Shown piece by piece: positions 1-5,914 of a DNA stretch of 9,490 nucleotides. The translations under genes and the position numbers were made by a program. The stretch comes from Eubacteriales bacterium. GTDB lineage: Bacteria; Bacillota; Clostridia; Christensenellales; SZUA-584. Every line of letters starts with the position of its first letter. The stretch's first letter is position 1. A model generated the notes under the pieces. That model did no database searches. It worked only from the letters and a program-made list of their open reading frames with translations, and was not told the DNA's origin. Location of the stretch: assembly GCA_028711205.1 (NCBI GenBank), contig JAQTSP010000088.1, positions 1 to 9,490 on the forward strand, in the 5' to 3' direction.

Positions 1-332
1 AGTATTTTCCTTGCATGCATGACTCCCATTGCGCCGCCGAGCACCGTATAGTCCTGAGAAAAGACATAAACGCCTCGGCCTTCAATCGTACCGTACCCCG
101 TGACGACACCCTCGCCAAGCGCACTGTCCTCTTTCAAACCGGGAACAGCCGTCGAATGCTCGACATAGGCATCCGTCTCAACAAAGCTCTGCGCGTCAAA
201 CAGCCTGTCTATTCTCTCTCTCGCAGTCAGCTTAGACCTGGCATGCTGAGCGTCTTGCTTTTCTTTGCCTCCGCCCATGGAAGCGGCCTGCCTTTTTTGA
301 GCCAGCAAGTCAAAACCATTTAGTTCGCTCAT
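1..332 (-). CDS. Biotin-dependent acyl-CoA carboxyltransferase, N-terminal part (MmdA/PccB type), cut by window edge
   Basis: The first 110 codons of a carboxyltransferase are visible; the gene continues past position 1. The reading begins MSELNGFDLLAQKRQ, then a Gly-rich patch (residues 20-22), a TARERIDRLFD stretch and SFVETDAYVEH, followed by GEGVVTGYGTIEGRGVYVF and SQDYTVLGGAMGVMHARKI. This order is the family signature of the beta subunit of propionyl-CoA carboxylase and the alpha subunit of methylmalonyl-CoA (or glutaconyl-CoA) decarboxylase. Those enzymes move CO2 between carboxybiotin and an acyl-CoA; decarboxylase forms couple this to Na+ export at the membrane. The visible part cannot separate carboxylase from decarboxylase; the genes beyond the edge would. 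The ATG at 330-332 has a clear GGAGG (342-346) nine bases upstream, and a promoter lies before it, so this gene starts a new transcription unit. Full family length is usually about 510 residues, so roughly four fifths is missing. Confidence 0.88.
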   Translation of the reverse strand, partial: MSELNGFDLLAQKRQAASMGGGKEKQDAQHARSKLTARERIDRLFDAQSFVETDAYVEHSTAVPGLKEDSALGEGVVTGYGTIEGRGVYVFSQDYTVLGGAMGVMHARKI

Positions 333-370
333 GTATGAAAACCTCCATAAAAAAATATATATAAACTGTT

Positions 371-399
371 AATATAAAAAAACAGCACTTAAATATCAA
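371..399 (-). promoter_or_regulatory. Sigma-A-type promoter for the carboxyltransferase gene
   Basis: Read on the minus strand, TTGATA (394-399) is separated by exactly 17 bases from TATATT (371-376). Each box differs from consensus TTGACA/TATAAT at one position. Transcription would start near 364, giving a leader of about 30 bases that contains the GGAGG site. Assigned from sequence match only. Confidence 0.7.
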
Positions 400-439
400 T
401 CTCGCCCATTTTCGTTATTCTACATCAATCTCCTTTTCC

Positions 440-506
440 CTTTTTTTTTTTGAATATTTTTTCAAAAAAGATTAAACTTTTTGCAAATATATATATTTTT
501 GCATTT
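440..506. repeat. AT-rich inverted repeats after rluB, possible weak transcription stop
   Basis: Three inverted repeats can be seen. A perfect 9-base arm pair sits at 446-454 and 461-469 (TTTTTTGAA / TTCAAAAAA, 6-base loop). Read on the minus strand, AAAAAG-TTTAAT-CTTTTT occupies about 466-483. TGCAAA and TTTGCA flank an AT run at about 482-503. None has a GC stem followed by a long U run on the minus strand, so this is not a classic intrinsic terminator, but it is the only candidate stop signal for the operon that ends with rluB. Confidence 0.3.
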
Positions 507-522
507 TTTGTGGCACATTATG

Positions 523-1221
523 TCATAATAGGTTAATTTCGTCATGTTTCAAACAGCGCCACTTGCCTGTTGCAAGATCTCCGAGTTCAAGATCGCCGAT
601 CGCCACTCTTTTCAGATATGATATGTGGCATCCGATAAGCTGGAACATCTTTTTGATCTGCCTGTTTCTTCCTTCATGTATCGTGATAAACATCTCTGTT
701 CTTTTGCTCGTTTTTTTGACAATTTCAATTTCCGCTTTTGATGTTTTGACGCCTTCAATGGTCACACCGCCGCATAGAGTCCGTACGGCCTGGTCATTCA
801 ATACGCCCCGGGCAACAGCATAATACTTTTTATTCACCTCGTGTTTTGGATGTGTGCACCGGTAGGCAAAATCACCGTCGTTAGTTAATAGCAACAGCCC
901 TTCAGTATCATAATCAAGCCGCCCAACGGGAAAAATCCTTGCGTCGATCCCGTCTATCAAATCGATGACCGTACGCCTGCCGCGGTCATCGGAGCAGGCA
1001 CAGATATAGCCTTCGGGCTTGTTGAGCATGATATAGACGTTCTCTGTTTGCGGCCTTATCACGGCGCCATTCACACACACCGTATCCTTTTGTATATCAA
1101 TATCGGTGCCCATACCCAGCACGATGCCGCCGTTAACGGTGACCCTGCCGTCTGCGATCAGCTTGTCTGCGCCCCTTCTGGATGCGGCGCCGCACAACGC
1201 AATGTACTTGTTTAACCTCAC
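523..1221 (-). CDS. rluB: 23S rRNA pseudouridine synthase, RluB/RsuA family
   Basis: This enzyme turns a uridine of 23S rRNA (U2605-type position in RluB) into pseudouridine during large-subunit maturation in the cytoplasm. An N-terminal S4 RNA-binding domain (about residues 1-46, with RLNKYIA and ASRRGADKLI) is followed by the RsuA/RluB catalytic domain. The catalytic aspartate is in GRLDYDTEGLLLLTNDG (Asp103 counting from the chosen start), and the family motif EGRNRQIKKM is near residue 183. The total of 232 residues is normal. I chose the GTG at 1219-1221, which gives MRLNKY and has GGAGG five bases upstream; an in-frame TTG at 1231-1233 overlaps that site and would add four residues. The gene starts 15 bases after the carboxypeptidase stop and is the last gene of its unit. 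RsuA-type 16S specificity cannot be fully excluded, but the sequence and context favour RluB. Confidence 0.9.
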   Translation of the reverse strand: MRLNKYIALCGAASRRGADKLIADGRVTVNGGIVLGMGTDIDIQKDTVCVNGAVIRPQTENVYIMLNKPEGYICACSDDRGRRTVIDLIDGIDARIFPVGRLDYDTEGLLLLTNDGDFAYRCTHPKHEVNKKYYAVARGVLNDQAVRTLCGGVTIEGVKTSKAEIEIVKKTSKRTEMFITIHEGRNRQIKKMFQLIGCHISYLKRVAIGDLELGDLATGKWRCLKHDEINLL

Positions 1222-1236
1222 ACTACCCTCCAAAAC

Positions 1237-2391
1237 TTACATATCAAGAACCCTGTATTGTATCCAGTCGTTTATGATCCGTCGAAGATTGAACCCATAT
1301 GAATTCTCACCGATACTCACCGGCGCCGTCAGATCGACGGTATATATCTTGTTGTTACCGATCCAAATATCGATATAGCCGACCTGCTGTCCTTTTGTAA
1401 CGGGCGCGGCGACAGTTTCCTCAATATAGACTTTCTTTATAATCTGCTTATACTCCTCATCCGTCAGCGGATAATAAACGTCACACTGTGTATACACAAG
1501 GAAGCCTTCCTCAATGCCTTTTTCGACCATAACGTTTCCGATCAGCTCGTCCGCTTCAAGAATCAGCCTGCTTGCATAATTCTCAAAACCGTAATCCATC
1601 AGGCTCATGCAGTCGTTGAACATATCCGGCGCGCACAGCACGACCGATATCAGCTGAAGGCCGTCGCGGTTCGCAGCGGCGCAAAGGCACCTGCCCGCCT
1701 CATCGGTATAGCCTGTCTTGATGCCGTTTCCGCCCTCGTAGTTCCAAAGTATCTGATTCTTGTTTTTGACGACCCTGTTCCATTCATGGCCTTCCCACGA
1801 AATCGATTTATACTCCGTTTTAACGATCTCGCAGAAGTAAGCGTTTTGCATCGCGTACGCGGATATCAGCGCGAGGTCGTAGGCCGTCGTATAATGGCCG
1901 TCGACAGGCAATCCGTTCGGATTGACAAAATTCGTATTGTACGCGCCGATCTCTTTGGCCTTTTTATTCATCATATCAACGAACGCATCGACGCTTCCGG
2001 CGACATGCTCGGCGATCGCGACCGCCGCGTCGTTGCCCGACGCCAGCATCAATCCAAACAGCATATCCGAAAGCGCCATCTTCTCGCCGACCGACAGCCA
2101 TATCGATGAACCCTCGACACCGCTTGCGTTCTGACCGACAACCACAGTCTCGCAAATGTCACAGTTTTCAATAGCGAGGATCGCCGTCATGATCTTTGTC
2201 GTGGACGCCATCGGCATTTGCTCATAGGCGTTTTGCTCATACAGCACCCTGCCCGTCGTCGCTTCTATCAAAATGGCCGACGCTGCCGACAAATCAACAT
2301 CGGTATCTGCCTTCGGGGTGTCTACATTATAAGCAAAAACAGCGCTTATTGCCAGCAATACCGTCAATATTTTTGAAATTGCTTTTTTCAA
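1237..2391 (-). CDS. D-alanyl-D-alanine carboxypeptidase (S11 family, DacF/DacB/PBP5-like)
   Basis: This low-molecular-weight penicillin-binding protein trims the terminal D-Ala from peptidoglycan pentapeptides outside the membrane. All three active-site motifs are present: SxxK as STTK (Ser63-Lys66), SGN (118-120) and KTG (225-227). A signal peptide covers about residues 1-20 (two lysines, a hydrophobic run, then VFA). A C-terminal PBP5-type beta domain covers about 265-365, and the last 20 residues look like an amphipathic membrane anchor. The length of 384 is typical. The start is TTG at 2389-2391, with GAGGAG nine bases upstream, inside the last codons of ytfJ; this start gives an intact signal peptide. 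Position next to ytfJ and before rluB recalls the Bacillus dacB region and suggests a role in spore cortex or general wall trimming; which of these is inference. The paralog name (dacB or dacF) is left open. Confidence 0.93.
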   Translation of the reverse strand: MKKAISKILTVLLAISAVFAYNVDTPKADTDVDLSAASAILIEATTGRVLYEQNAYEQMPMASTTKIMTAILAIENCDICETVVVGQNASGVEGSSIWLSVGEKMALSDMLFGLMLASGNDAAVAIAEHVAGSVDAFVDMMNKKAKEIGAYNTNFVNPNGLPVDGHYTTAYDLALISAYAMQNAYFCEIVKTEYKSISWEGHEWNRVVKNKNQILWNYEGGNGIKTGYTDEAGRCLCAAANRDGLQLISVVLCAPDMFNDCMSLMDYGFENYASRLILEADELIGNVMVEKGIEEGFLVYTQCDVYYPLTDEEYKQIIKKVYIEETVAAPVTKGQQVGYIDIWIGNNKIYTVDLTAPVSIGENSYGFNLRRIINDWIQYRVLDM

Positions 2392-2397
2392 AACCCG

Positions 2398-2778
2398 CTA
2401 CTCCTCTTCGCTTTCATTGTCTTTCATGGCTTCCTTGATTTCAAATATGACCTGTGGCAGCGTCTCGATAACTTTTTCCAGCATGCTTTTGCCGCTGACG
2501 GACAGCAATTGGACATTTGTTTCATCGACGACCAGAAAGCCGATCGGCGTGATCGAAATCCCGGAGCTTGCGCCGCCCGCGAAAGGGAACTTCGCTTCTT
2601 CTCCTTCGGAATCACCGTATTCGCCGCCACCGGAAATAAATCCGAAGCATACTTTTGACACAGGGATAATCGTTGAACCGTCTGTTGAAATGATCGGATC
2701 GCCAACAATCGTATTGACATCGACCATCTCCTTGATCTCGGCCATCGCCGTTTGCATGATGTTCTCTATAGGATGCAA
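2398..2778 (-). CDS. ytfJ: YtfJ/GerW family sporulation protein
   Basis: YtfJ (GerW) is a small spore-associated protein of Firmicutes; in Bacillus subtilis it is made in the forespore and is needed for normal germination, but its biochemical role is unknown. Family features seen here are HPIENIMQTAM near the N terminus, DVNTIVGDPI, then IIPVSKVCFGFISGGGE, a Gly/Ser-rich middle, and GISITPIGFLVV. The acidic tail (NESEEE) is typical. I chose the TTG at 2776-2778 (126 residues, MHPIEN) because AAGGTGGTGA, close to a full Shine-Dalgarno site, lies at the right distance before it and family members begin just before HPI. Two GTG codons at 2785-2790 would add up to four residues but lack such a site. 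The DUF2953 stop lies five bases upstream, and the carboxypeptidase start follows six bases after the stop. Its presence suggests a spore former. Confidence 0.9.
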   Translation of the reverse strand: MHPIENIMQTAMAEIKEMVDVNTIVGDPIISTDGSTIIPVSKVCFGFISGGGEYGDSEGEEAKFPFAGGASSGISITPIGFLVVDETNVQLLSVSGKSMLEKVIETLPQVIFEIKEAMKDNESEEE

Positions 2779-2783
2779 TTTGT

Positions 2784-3353
2784 TCACCACCTTTTATTAA
2801 TTTTGTAGATAATATACCCAATAATAATATTTGCCGGAGTGAGCGCGATTATGCAGTCTGCTTTTATTGATAAAAATTGCCTGTCAAACACCGGCTTGAC
2901 ACGGACTTTGATACTATGCCTTTTGCTGTCTGTCACGGCGCCGGCAGCGTTCAAAAAAACACCTGTTAACCCGCAGACCATGGCGGTCGTATATGCATCA
3001 TTGATTCCGGCTGCACTATTTATTTTTATACGCAATTCTGTTTTCCCGAAGATATATTTTATGGCTTTTTTCGCCGCGCCTTTTTCTTTTACCGTAAGTC
3101 GCGTTTTCTTGTTTTTTTGTATAATATCATGCAGCGAGATGATCTCTTTCTCGTTTTTACCGATCCTGTACAGCGTCAGTATCTTTTTCTTTTCACGTCT
3201 GATCACGTATTTTCTTTTTATTTTAATAATGCCTAATATATAAACAGCTATGCTGAATTCGGCGTTATCCGTATGAATATCGGCCTTGATTTTGGCGAGG
3301 CACAAAAGTATTATGATAGCCAAGACAATTAAAAATACCAAAATAAAAAACAA
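2784..3353 (-). CDS. DUF2953 membrane-anchored protein (YtfI-like)
   Basis: This 189-residue protein has one clear N-terminal membrane segment (residues 2-20) followed by a short basic linker, a Lys-rich region (about 45-105) and a conserved stretch GINDAYTTAMVCGLTG (116-131) that matches the G-x-x-D-P/A-x-x-T-x-x-x-x-G pattern of DUF2953. A second hydrophobic run at about 166-182 may be another membrane segment or a buried strand. No catalytic motif is visible and the function of the family is unknown. Bacillus ytfI is the neighbour of ytfJ, as here, so a sporulation-linked role is plausible by context. The start is TTG at 3351-3353; an in-frame stop nine bases upstream limits the choice. 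The nearby GAAGGG is only two bases away, so the start is less secure than its neighbours'; a second TTG at codon 5 is possible. The stop overlaps the ribosome binding site of ytfJ. Confidence 0.8.
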   Translation of the reverse strand: MFFILVFLIVLAIIILLCLAKIKADIHTDNAEFSIAVYILGIIKIKRKYVIRREKKKILTLYRIGKNEKEIISLHDIIQKNKKTRLTVKEKGAAKKAIKYIFGKTELRIKINSAAGINDAYTTAMVCGLTGVFLNAAGAVTDSKRHSIKVRVKPVFDRQFLSIKADCIIALTPANIIIGYIIYKINKRW

Positions 3354-3372
3354 CGCCCTTCATTTACCCCAA

Positions 3373-3387
3373 CGACGCATTGCGCCG
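3373..3387 (-). other. GC-rich hairpin in the leader of the DUF2953 operon
   Basis: Read on the minus strand, CGGCGCAATGCGTCG folds into six pairs (one G-U) around a three-base loop. It sits 20 bases before the DUF2953 start codon and inside the predicted untranslated leader. It has no U run, so it is not a terminator. It might protect the transcript or influence initiation at the weak TTG start; this is inference. Confidence 0.4.
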
Positions 3388-3428
3388 CCGGAGACCCCAA
3401 AAAAAGTAACGTTGTTATTATTATCTAA

Positions 3429-3457
3429 ATTATGAAATAAATTCAGCCCTGTGTTAA
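3429..3457 (-). promoter_or_regulatory. Sigma-A-type promoter for the DUF2953-ytfJ-carboxypeptidase-rluB unit
   Basis: On the minus strand, TTAACA (3452-3457) is 17 bases from CATAAT (3429-3434), each box one mismatch from consensus. The -35 box lies in the last codons of scpB and the -10 box just after its stop. Transcription would start near 3422, leaving about 70 untranslated bases. I looked for sigma-F/G-type boxes, which would fit a sporulation gene, and saw none convincing. Confidence 0.55.
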
Positions 3458-3955
3458 CTCCGGCAGTTCCTTGAGAGAGGCGATACCGAAATGCCGCAGA
3501 AACTCATCGGTCGTTGTGTAAAGCATCGGGTTGCCAAGCGTCTTTTTTTTGCCCGCTCTGTCGATAAGCCCTCTTTCAATCAGTATGGCGATCGAATAGT
3601 TGCACCGAACGCCCCTGATCTGCTCGATCTCAAAACGCGTGATGGGCTGCTTATACGCGATGATGGACAGCGTCTCAAGCAGTGATTGCGACAGTTTGGT
3701 TTTTTTAACAGGCTGAAGCGTTTTGTCGATATACGGCATATAAGCGGGATTTGAGCACAGTTGTATTTTATTGCCCACCCTTTTTAAAAGCACGCCGGCG
3801 CCGCTTTCTTCTTTTTGCAGCATCAGATCATCGATGATGCGGCCCAGTTCCTGCTCCCCGATCTCGAGCGCGGCCGCGGCATCCGATATCTCCACCGCGT
3901 CTCCGGCAATGAAAAGTACGCTTTCCAATGCTTTTTTTATTGCTTCATCGTTCAC
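3443..3955 (-). CDS. scpB: Segregation and condensation protein B
   Basis: ScpB binds the ScpA kleisin as a dimer and forms the SMC-ScpA-ScpB condensin that organises and separates chromosomes. The protein is 170 residues with two winged-helix domains. The N-terminal one begins AIKKALESVLFIAGDAVE. The second contains the family signature LLETLSIIAYKQPITRFEIE (residues 92-111), then IRGVRC (113-118) and LIERGLI, and ends with LGNPMLYTTTDEFLRHFGI (140-158) and LKELPEL. The start is GTG at 3953-3955; its first bases overlap the scpA stop (GTGA), and GAGG lies about ten bases upstream. That overlap indicates translational coupling, which suits subunits of one complex. Length and motifs are normal. 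Confidence 0.95.
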   Translation of the reverse strand: MNDEAIKKALESVLFIAGDAVEISDAAAALEIGEQELGRIIDDLMLQKEESGAGVLLKRVGNKIQLCSNPAYMPYIDKTLQPVKKTKLSQSLLETLSIIAYKQPITRFEIEQIRGVRCNYSIAILIERGLIDRAGKKKTLGNPMLYTTTDEFLRHFGIASLKELPELTQG

Positions 3956-4689
3956 CCTGCCATTTCCTCGCTAACCTTTGTGATATGGATGTCCTCATAG
4001 AAATCGCTTTGCCTGATCGATACGACATTCTCATGTATCAGCTCCAAAAGCGCGATAAAAGTTACCGCCACCTCAAGCCTTGAACGCGCGTCCGAAAACA
4101 ACGAAAAGAATGTCGCGCTTCCAAATTCATTTACAGCGCGCAGTATATGCTTTGCCCGTTCTTTGATGGTAAATATATCATGGCGTATCTCGACCTCTTC
4201 GATGTGCTCCGGCTCTGTATCGGGTATCCTTGCCATCGCCTCCGCATACGCTTCATACAGGCTCTGCAAAGACATCTCTTCGAGTTCGACCCTTTCATCA
4301 AAAACCTCTTCCGGTAGCTTATAATAAGCGCACAGCGCGCACTCTTCAAACGCTCTCATCGCCTCTGCCGCTTCTTTAAATGTCTTGTAGGTTTTCAGGC
4401 GCGAAATCAGCTCCTGCTCCGGATCTTCCTCCAGCTCGTCGTCGCCGTCATCGGACGGCAGTATCATTCTCGATTTGATATAGACCAAAATCGCCGCCAT
4501 CTCGATAAACTCGCTTGCGCGGTCCAGGGGCAAATACTGAATCGACGATACATATGCCAGATACTGGCCCGTCACTTTTGAAACAAATATCTCCTCGATG
4601 TCGATGCGCGCCTTGCCGATCAGATGGAGCAGCAGATCAAGCGGCCCTTCAAACTGTTCAATCTGAACTTTATATTCGTTATCGTCCAT
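3952..4689 (-). CDS. scpA: Segregation and condensation protein A (kleisin)
   Basis: ScpA bridges the two SMC heads and carries ScpB. The N-terminal kleisin region holds the hallmark FEGPLDLLLHLI (residues 13-24) and DIEEIFVSKVTGQYL. A helix that marks the SMC-neck contact includes EFIEMAAILVYIKSRMILP (60-78). An acidic linker (81-92) follows, and the C-terminal winged helix (about 170-240) includes EVAVTFIALLELI. The length of 245 residues is normal. The ATG follows directly on the TAA stop of the M50 protease gene with no base between, and no good Shine-Dalgarno site is visible, so translation probably depends on ribosomes that finish the protease gene. Confidence 0.95.
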   Translation of the reverse strand: MDDNEYKVQIEQFEGPLDLLLHLIGKARIDIEEIFVSKVTGQYLAYVSSIQYLPLDRASEFIEMAAILVYIKSRMILPSDDGDDELEEDPEQELISRLKTYKTFKEAAEAMRAFEECALCAYYKLPEEVFDERVELEEMSLQSLYEAYAEAMARIPDTEPEHIEEVEIRHDIFTIKERAKHILRAVNEFGSATFFSLFSDARSRLEVAVTFIALLELIHENVVSIRQSDFYEDIHITKVSEEMAG

Positions 4690-5367
4690 TTAAATAAACA
4701 GCCCGAAAAACAGGCTGTACAGTGTTAAGACCCATGAGGCAACATAGGAGAGCCCGATCTGTATGTAATCCGTCATAAAAAGCAGAATCAGCAGTACGAA
4801 AAACCCGTATCTTTCATAGGCCATATAAAAACGCGGGCTCTTCCTTGCGATAAAACCTTTGACCAGATGATGACCGTCAAGCGGCGGTATGGGTATCAGA
4901 TTGAAGAAGCACAGAAAAATATTCATATAGATGATATAGCTGATTATCGTTAATATAATCGTATTATATACGCCAAAAGCATAATACAGCAGAAAAAATA
5001 TAAAATAGAATATGAAAGACAGTATCAGATTTGTTGTCACGCCGGCGAGCGCCACAAAGACATTGCCTTTCTTATAGTTTATATAATTTCGCGGGTTTGT
5101 GGGCACCGGCTTGCCCCAGCCAAAACCAATAAACAGGAAAGCGATAATACCCCACAAATGAAAATGCTTTGTCGGGTCGAGCGTCAAGCGCCCCAGGTTT
5201 TTCGCGGTCGGGTCACCCATCTTGTTCGCCGCCCATGCATGCGCCGCCTCATGAAAAGAGAGGGCGATGACAAGCGCGGGCAGCAGATAAAGCACTGTTA
5301 AAAAGAATGCTTCAAATTGTCCTGACAGCAGTAAACTGATCGGGCTATTACCTAAAAAATTTCTCAT
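4690..5367 (-). CDS. Site-2 protease family (M50) membrane metalloprotease
   Basis: This is a polytopic membrane zinc protease of the M50 family that cuts substrates within the membrane; targets are unknown for this subgroup. The zinc motif HExxH is HEAAH (His39, Glu40, His43 from the chosen start), followed by AWAANKMGDPTAKNLGRLTL. The third ligand motif is seen as NLIPIPPLDG with Asp164. About five or six hydrophobic segments are visible, near residues 22-38, 74-84, 102-131, 134-160, 187-203 and 204-224. The length of 225 residues fits the short YwmF/FolT-independent M50 forms found next to scpAB in many Clostridia. I chose the ATG at 5365-5367, which has GGAG six bases upstream. A longer reading from TTG at 5422-5424 would begin exactly on the promoter -35 box, so it is rejected. 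The gene leads the scpAB unit. Confidence 0.9.
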   Translation of the reverse strand: MRNFLGNSPISLLLSGQFEAFFLTVLYLLPALVIALSFHEAAHAWAANKMGDPTAKNLGRLTLDPTKHFHLWGIIAFLFIGFGWGKPVPTNPRNYINYKKGNVFVALAGVTTNLILSFIFYFIFFLLYYAFGVYNTIILTIISYIIYMNIFLCFFNLIPIPPLDGHHLVKGFIARKSPRFYMAYERYGFFVLLILLFMTDYIQIGLSYVASWVLTLYSLFFGLFI

Positions 5368-5395
5368 ATCAATCTCCAAAAACGATGCTACGTTT

Positions 5396-5424
5396 AGTAT
5401 ATAAGGTATATCTCCACTTTTCAA
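5396..5424 (-). promoter_or_regulatory. Sigma-A-type promoter for the M50-scpA-scpB unit
   Basis: On the minus strand, TTGAAA (5419-5424) is followed after 17 bases by TATACT (5396-5401), each box one mismatch from consensus. A start near 5389 would leave a leader of about 22 bases with the GGAG site of the protease gene. It lies downstream of the zapA terminator, which supports a separate unit. Confidence 0.72.
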
Positions 5425-5447
5425 CCGCGCATTATGTCGAATATGGA

Positions 5448-5457
5448 GAAACGTTTC
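5448..5457. repeat. Perfect 10-base palindrome upstream of the M50 promoter
   Basis: GAAACGTTTC reads the same on both strands and lies 23 bases upstream of the -35 box, between the zapA terminator and that promoter. It resembles a possible operator half-site arrangement, but no regulator can be named and a chance palindrome is possible. Confidence 0.3.
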
Positions 5458-5469
5458 CTAAACTGATTA

Positions 5470-5497
5470 TAAAATAAGCGCACCGGACAGGCGCGCT
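5470..5497 (-). terminator. Intrinsic terminator after zapA
   Basis: Read on the minus strand, AGCGCGCC (5490-5497) pairs with GGTGCGCT (5477-5484) over eight positions with one G-U pair and a five-base loop, followed by TATTTTAT. The U run is interrupted, so efficiency may be partial. It begins about 22 bases after the zapA stop and precedes the next promoter. Confidence 0.7.
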
Positions 5498-5519
5498 CTC
5501 TTTTAACGCTTTCTCATAC

Positions 5520-5879
5520 CTACTTGTATCCGTCAAAAAGCTGATTCTTCCCCTGCTTTTTGATGGAAGATACGTTGGAGGGGCGCCCGTCTTTTCCAAG
5601 AGACATCTCGATTTTTATCTTTTTGACTTCTTCGGCAAGGCCCTGATACTCTTCGCTCAAAGCATCGAACTGATCCTGAAGCTTTAGAAGGTCGTCAGCC
5701 ACATTGATGGCAGTCAGCACTGAAAGCGTATTTGGGTTCAGATTGACATACTTACTCTTTAAATCCGTCATCTTTCTGTCGACATAGATCGCGACCCTGT
5801 GGATATATTCCTCGCTCTCATAGCCCGCCATCATGTACTCTTTGCCGCATATTTTGACCATTGTCCGTGTCTTTTCCAT
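5520..5879 (-). CDS. zapA: Cell division protein ZapA
   Basis: ZapA binds FtsZ and bundles protofilaments, stabilising the Z-ring at mid-cell. The 119-residue protein shows the N-terminal ZapA domain with VKICGKEYMMAGYESEEYIH (residues 8-27) and RVAIYVDRKM, and NPNTLSVLTAINVADDLL at 48-65. A coiled-coil helix rich in Leu, Glu and Lys follows (about 60-93). The C-terminal tail of about 25 residues is polar and probably flexible. The ATG at 5877-5879 has a weak GGGGTG site ten bases before it. zapA often follows pheT in Firmicutes, as here, but here it has its own promoter and terminator and may be transcribed alone as well as from pheST. Confidence 0.92.
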   Translation of the reverse strand: MEKTRTMVKICGKEYMMAGYESEEYIHRVAIYVDRKMTDLKSKYVNLNPNTLSVLTAINVADDLLKLQDQFDALSEEYQGLAEEVKKIKIEMSLGKDGRPSNVSSIKKQGKNQLFDGYK

Positions 5880-5914
5880 ACGTCATCAACACCCCATACT
5901 ATTTTATAAAGTCT

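Larger units (their letters stand above)
333..522. other. AT-rich intergenic region between rluB and the carboxyltransferase gene
   Basis: This 190-base gap has no credible gene. On the minus strand it holds the promoter and ribosome binding site of the carboxyltransferase gene in its left part, and several very AT-rich inverted repeats with an 11-base T run (plus strand 441-451) in its right part. Confidence 0.7.

Noticed and set aside
15..323. A 102-codon plus-strand frame at the left edge
   Set aside because: It lies opposite the carboxyltransferase N terminus, whose family motifs are unmistakable.
1222..1233. A TTG start four codons upstream for rluB
   Set aside because: It overlaps the GGAGG that serves the GTG at 1219-1221, and RluB proteins normally begin at the residues encoded from the GTG.
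3265..3363. A 32-codon ATG-initiated minus-strand frame overlapping the start of DUF2953
   Set aside because: It is out of frame with DUF2953, its product resembles nothing I know, and only a poorly spaced GGGG precedes it. It could at most be a leader peptide, with no support.
3429..3457. A forespore (sigma-F/G) promoter upstream of the DUF2953-ytfJ unit
   Set aside because: I looked because ytfJ is forespore-expressed in Bacillus, but the boxes seen fit sigma-A with a 17-base spacer and no good sigma-F/G pair is present.
5368..5424. A 19-codon N-terminal extension of the M50 protease from a TTG
   Set aside because: The codons overlap a complete promoter, and the internal ATG has a well-placed GGAG.
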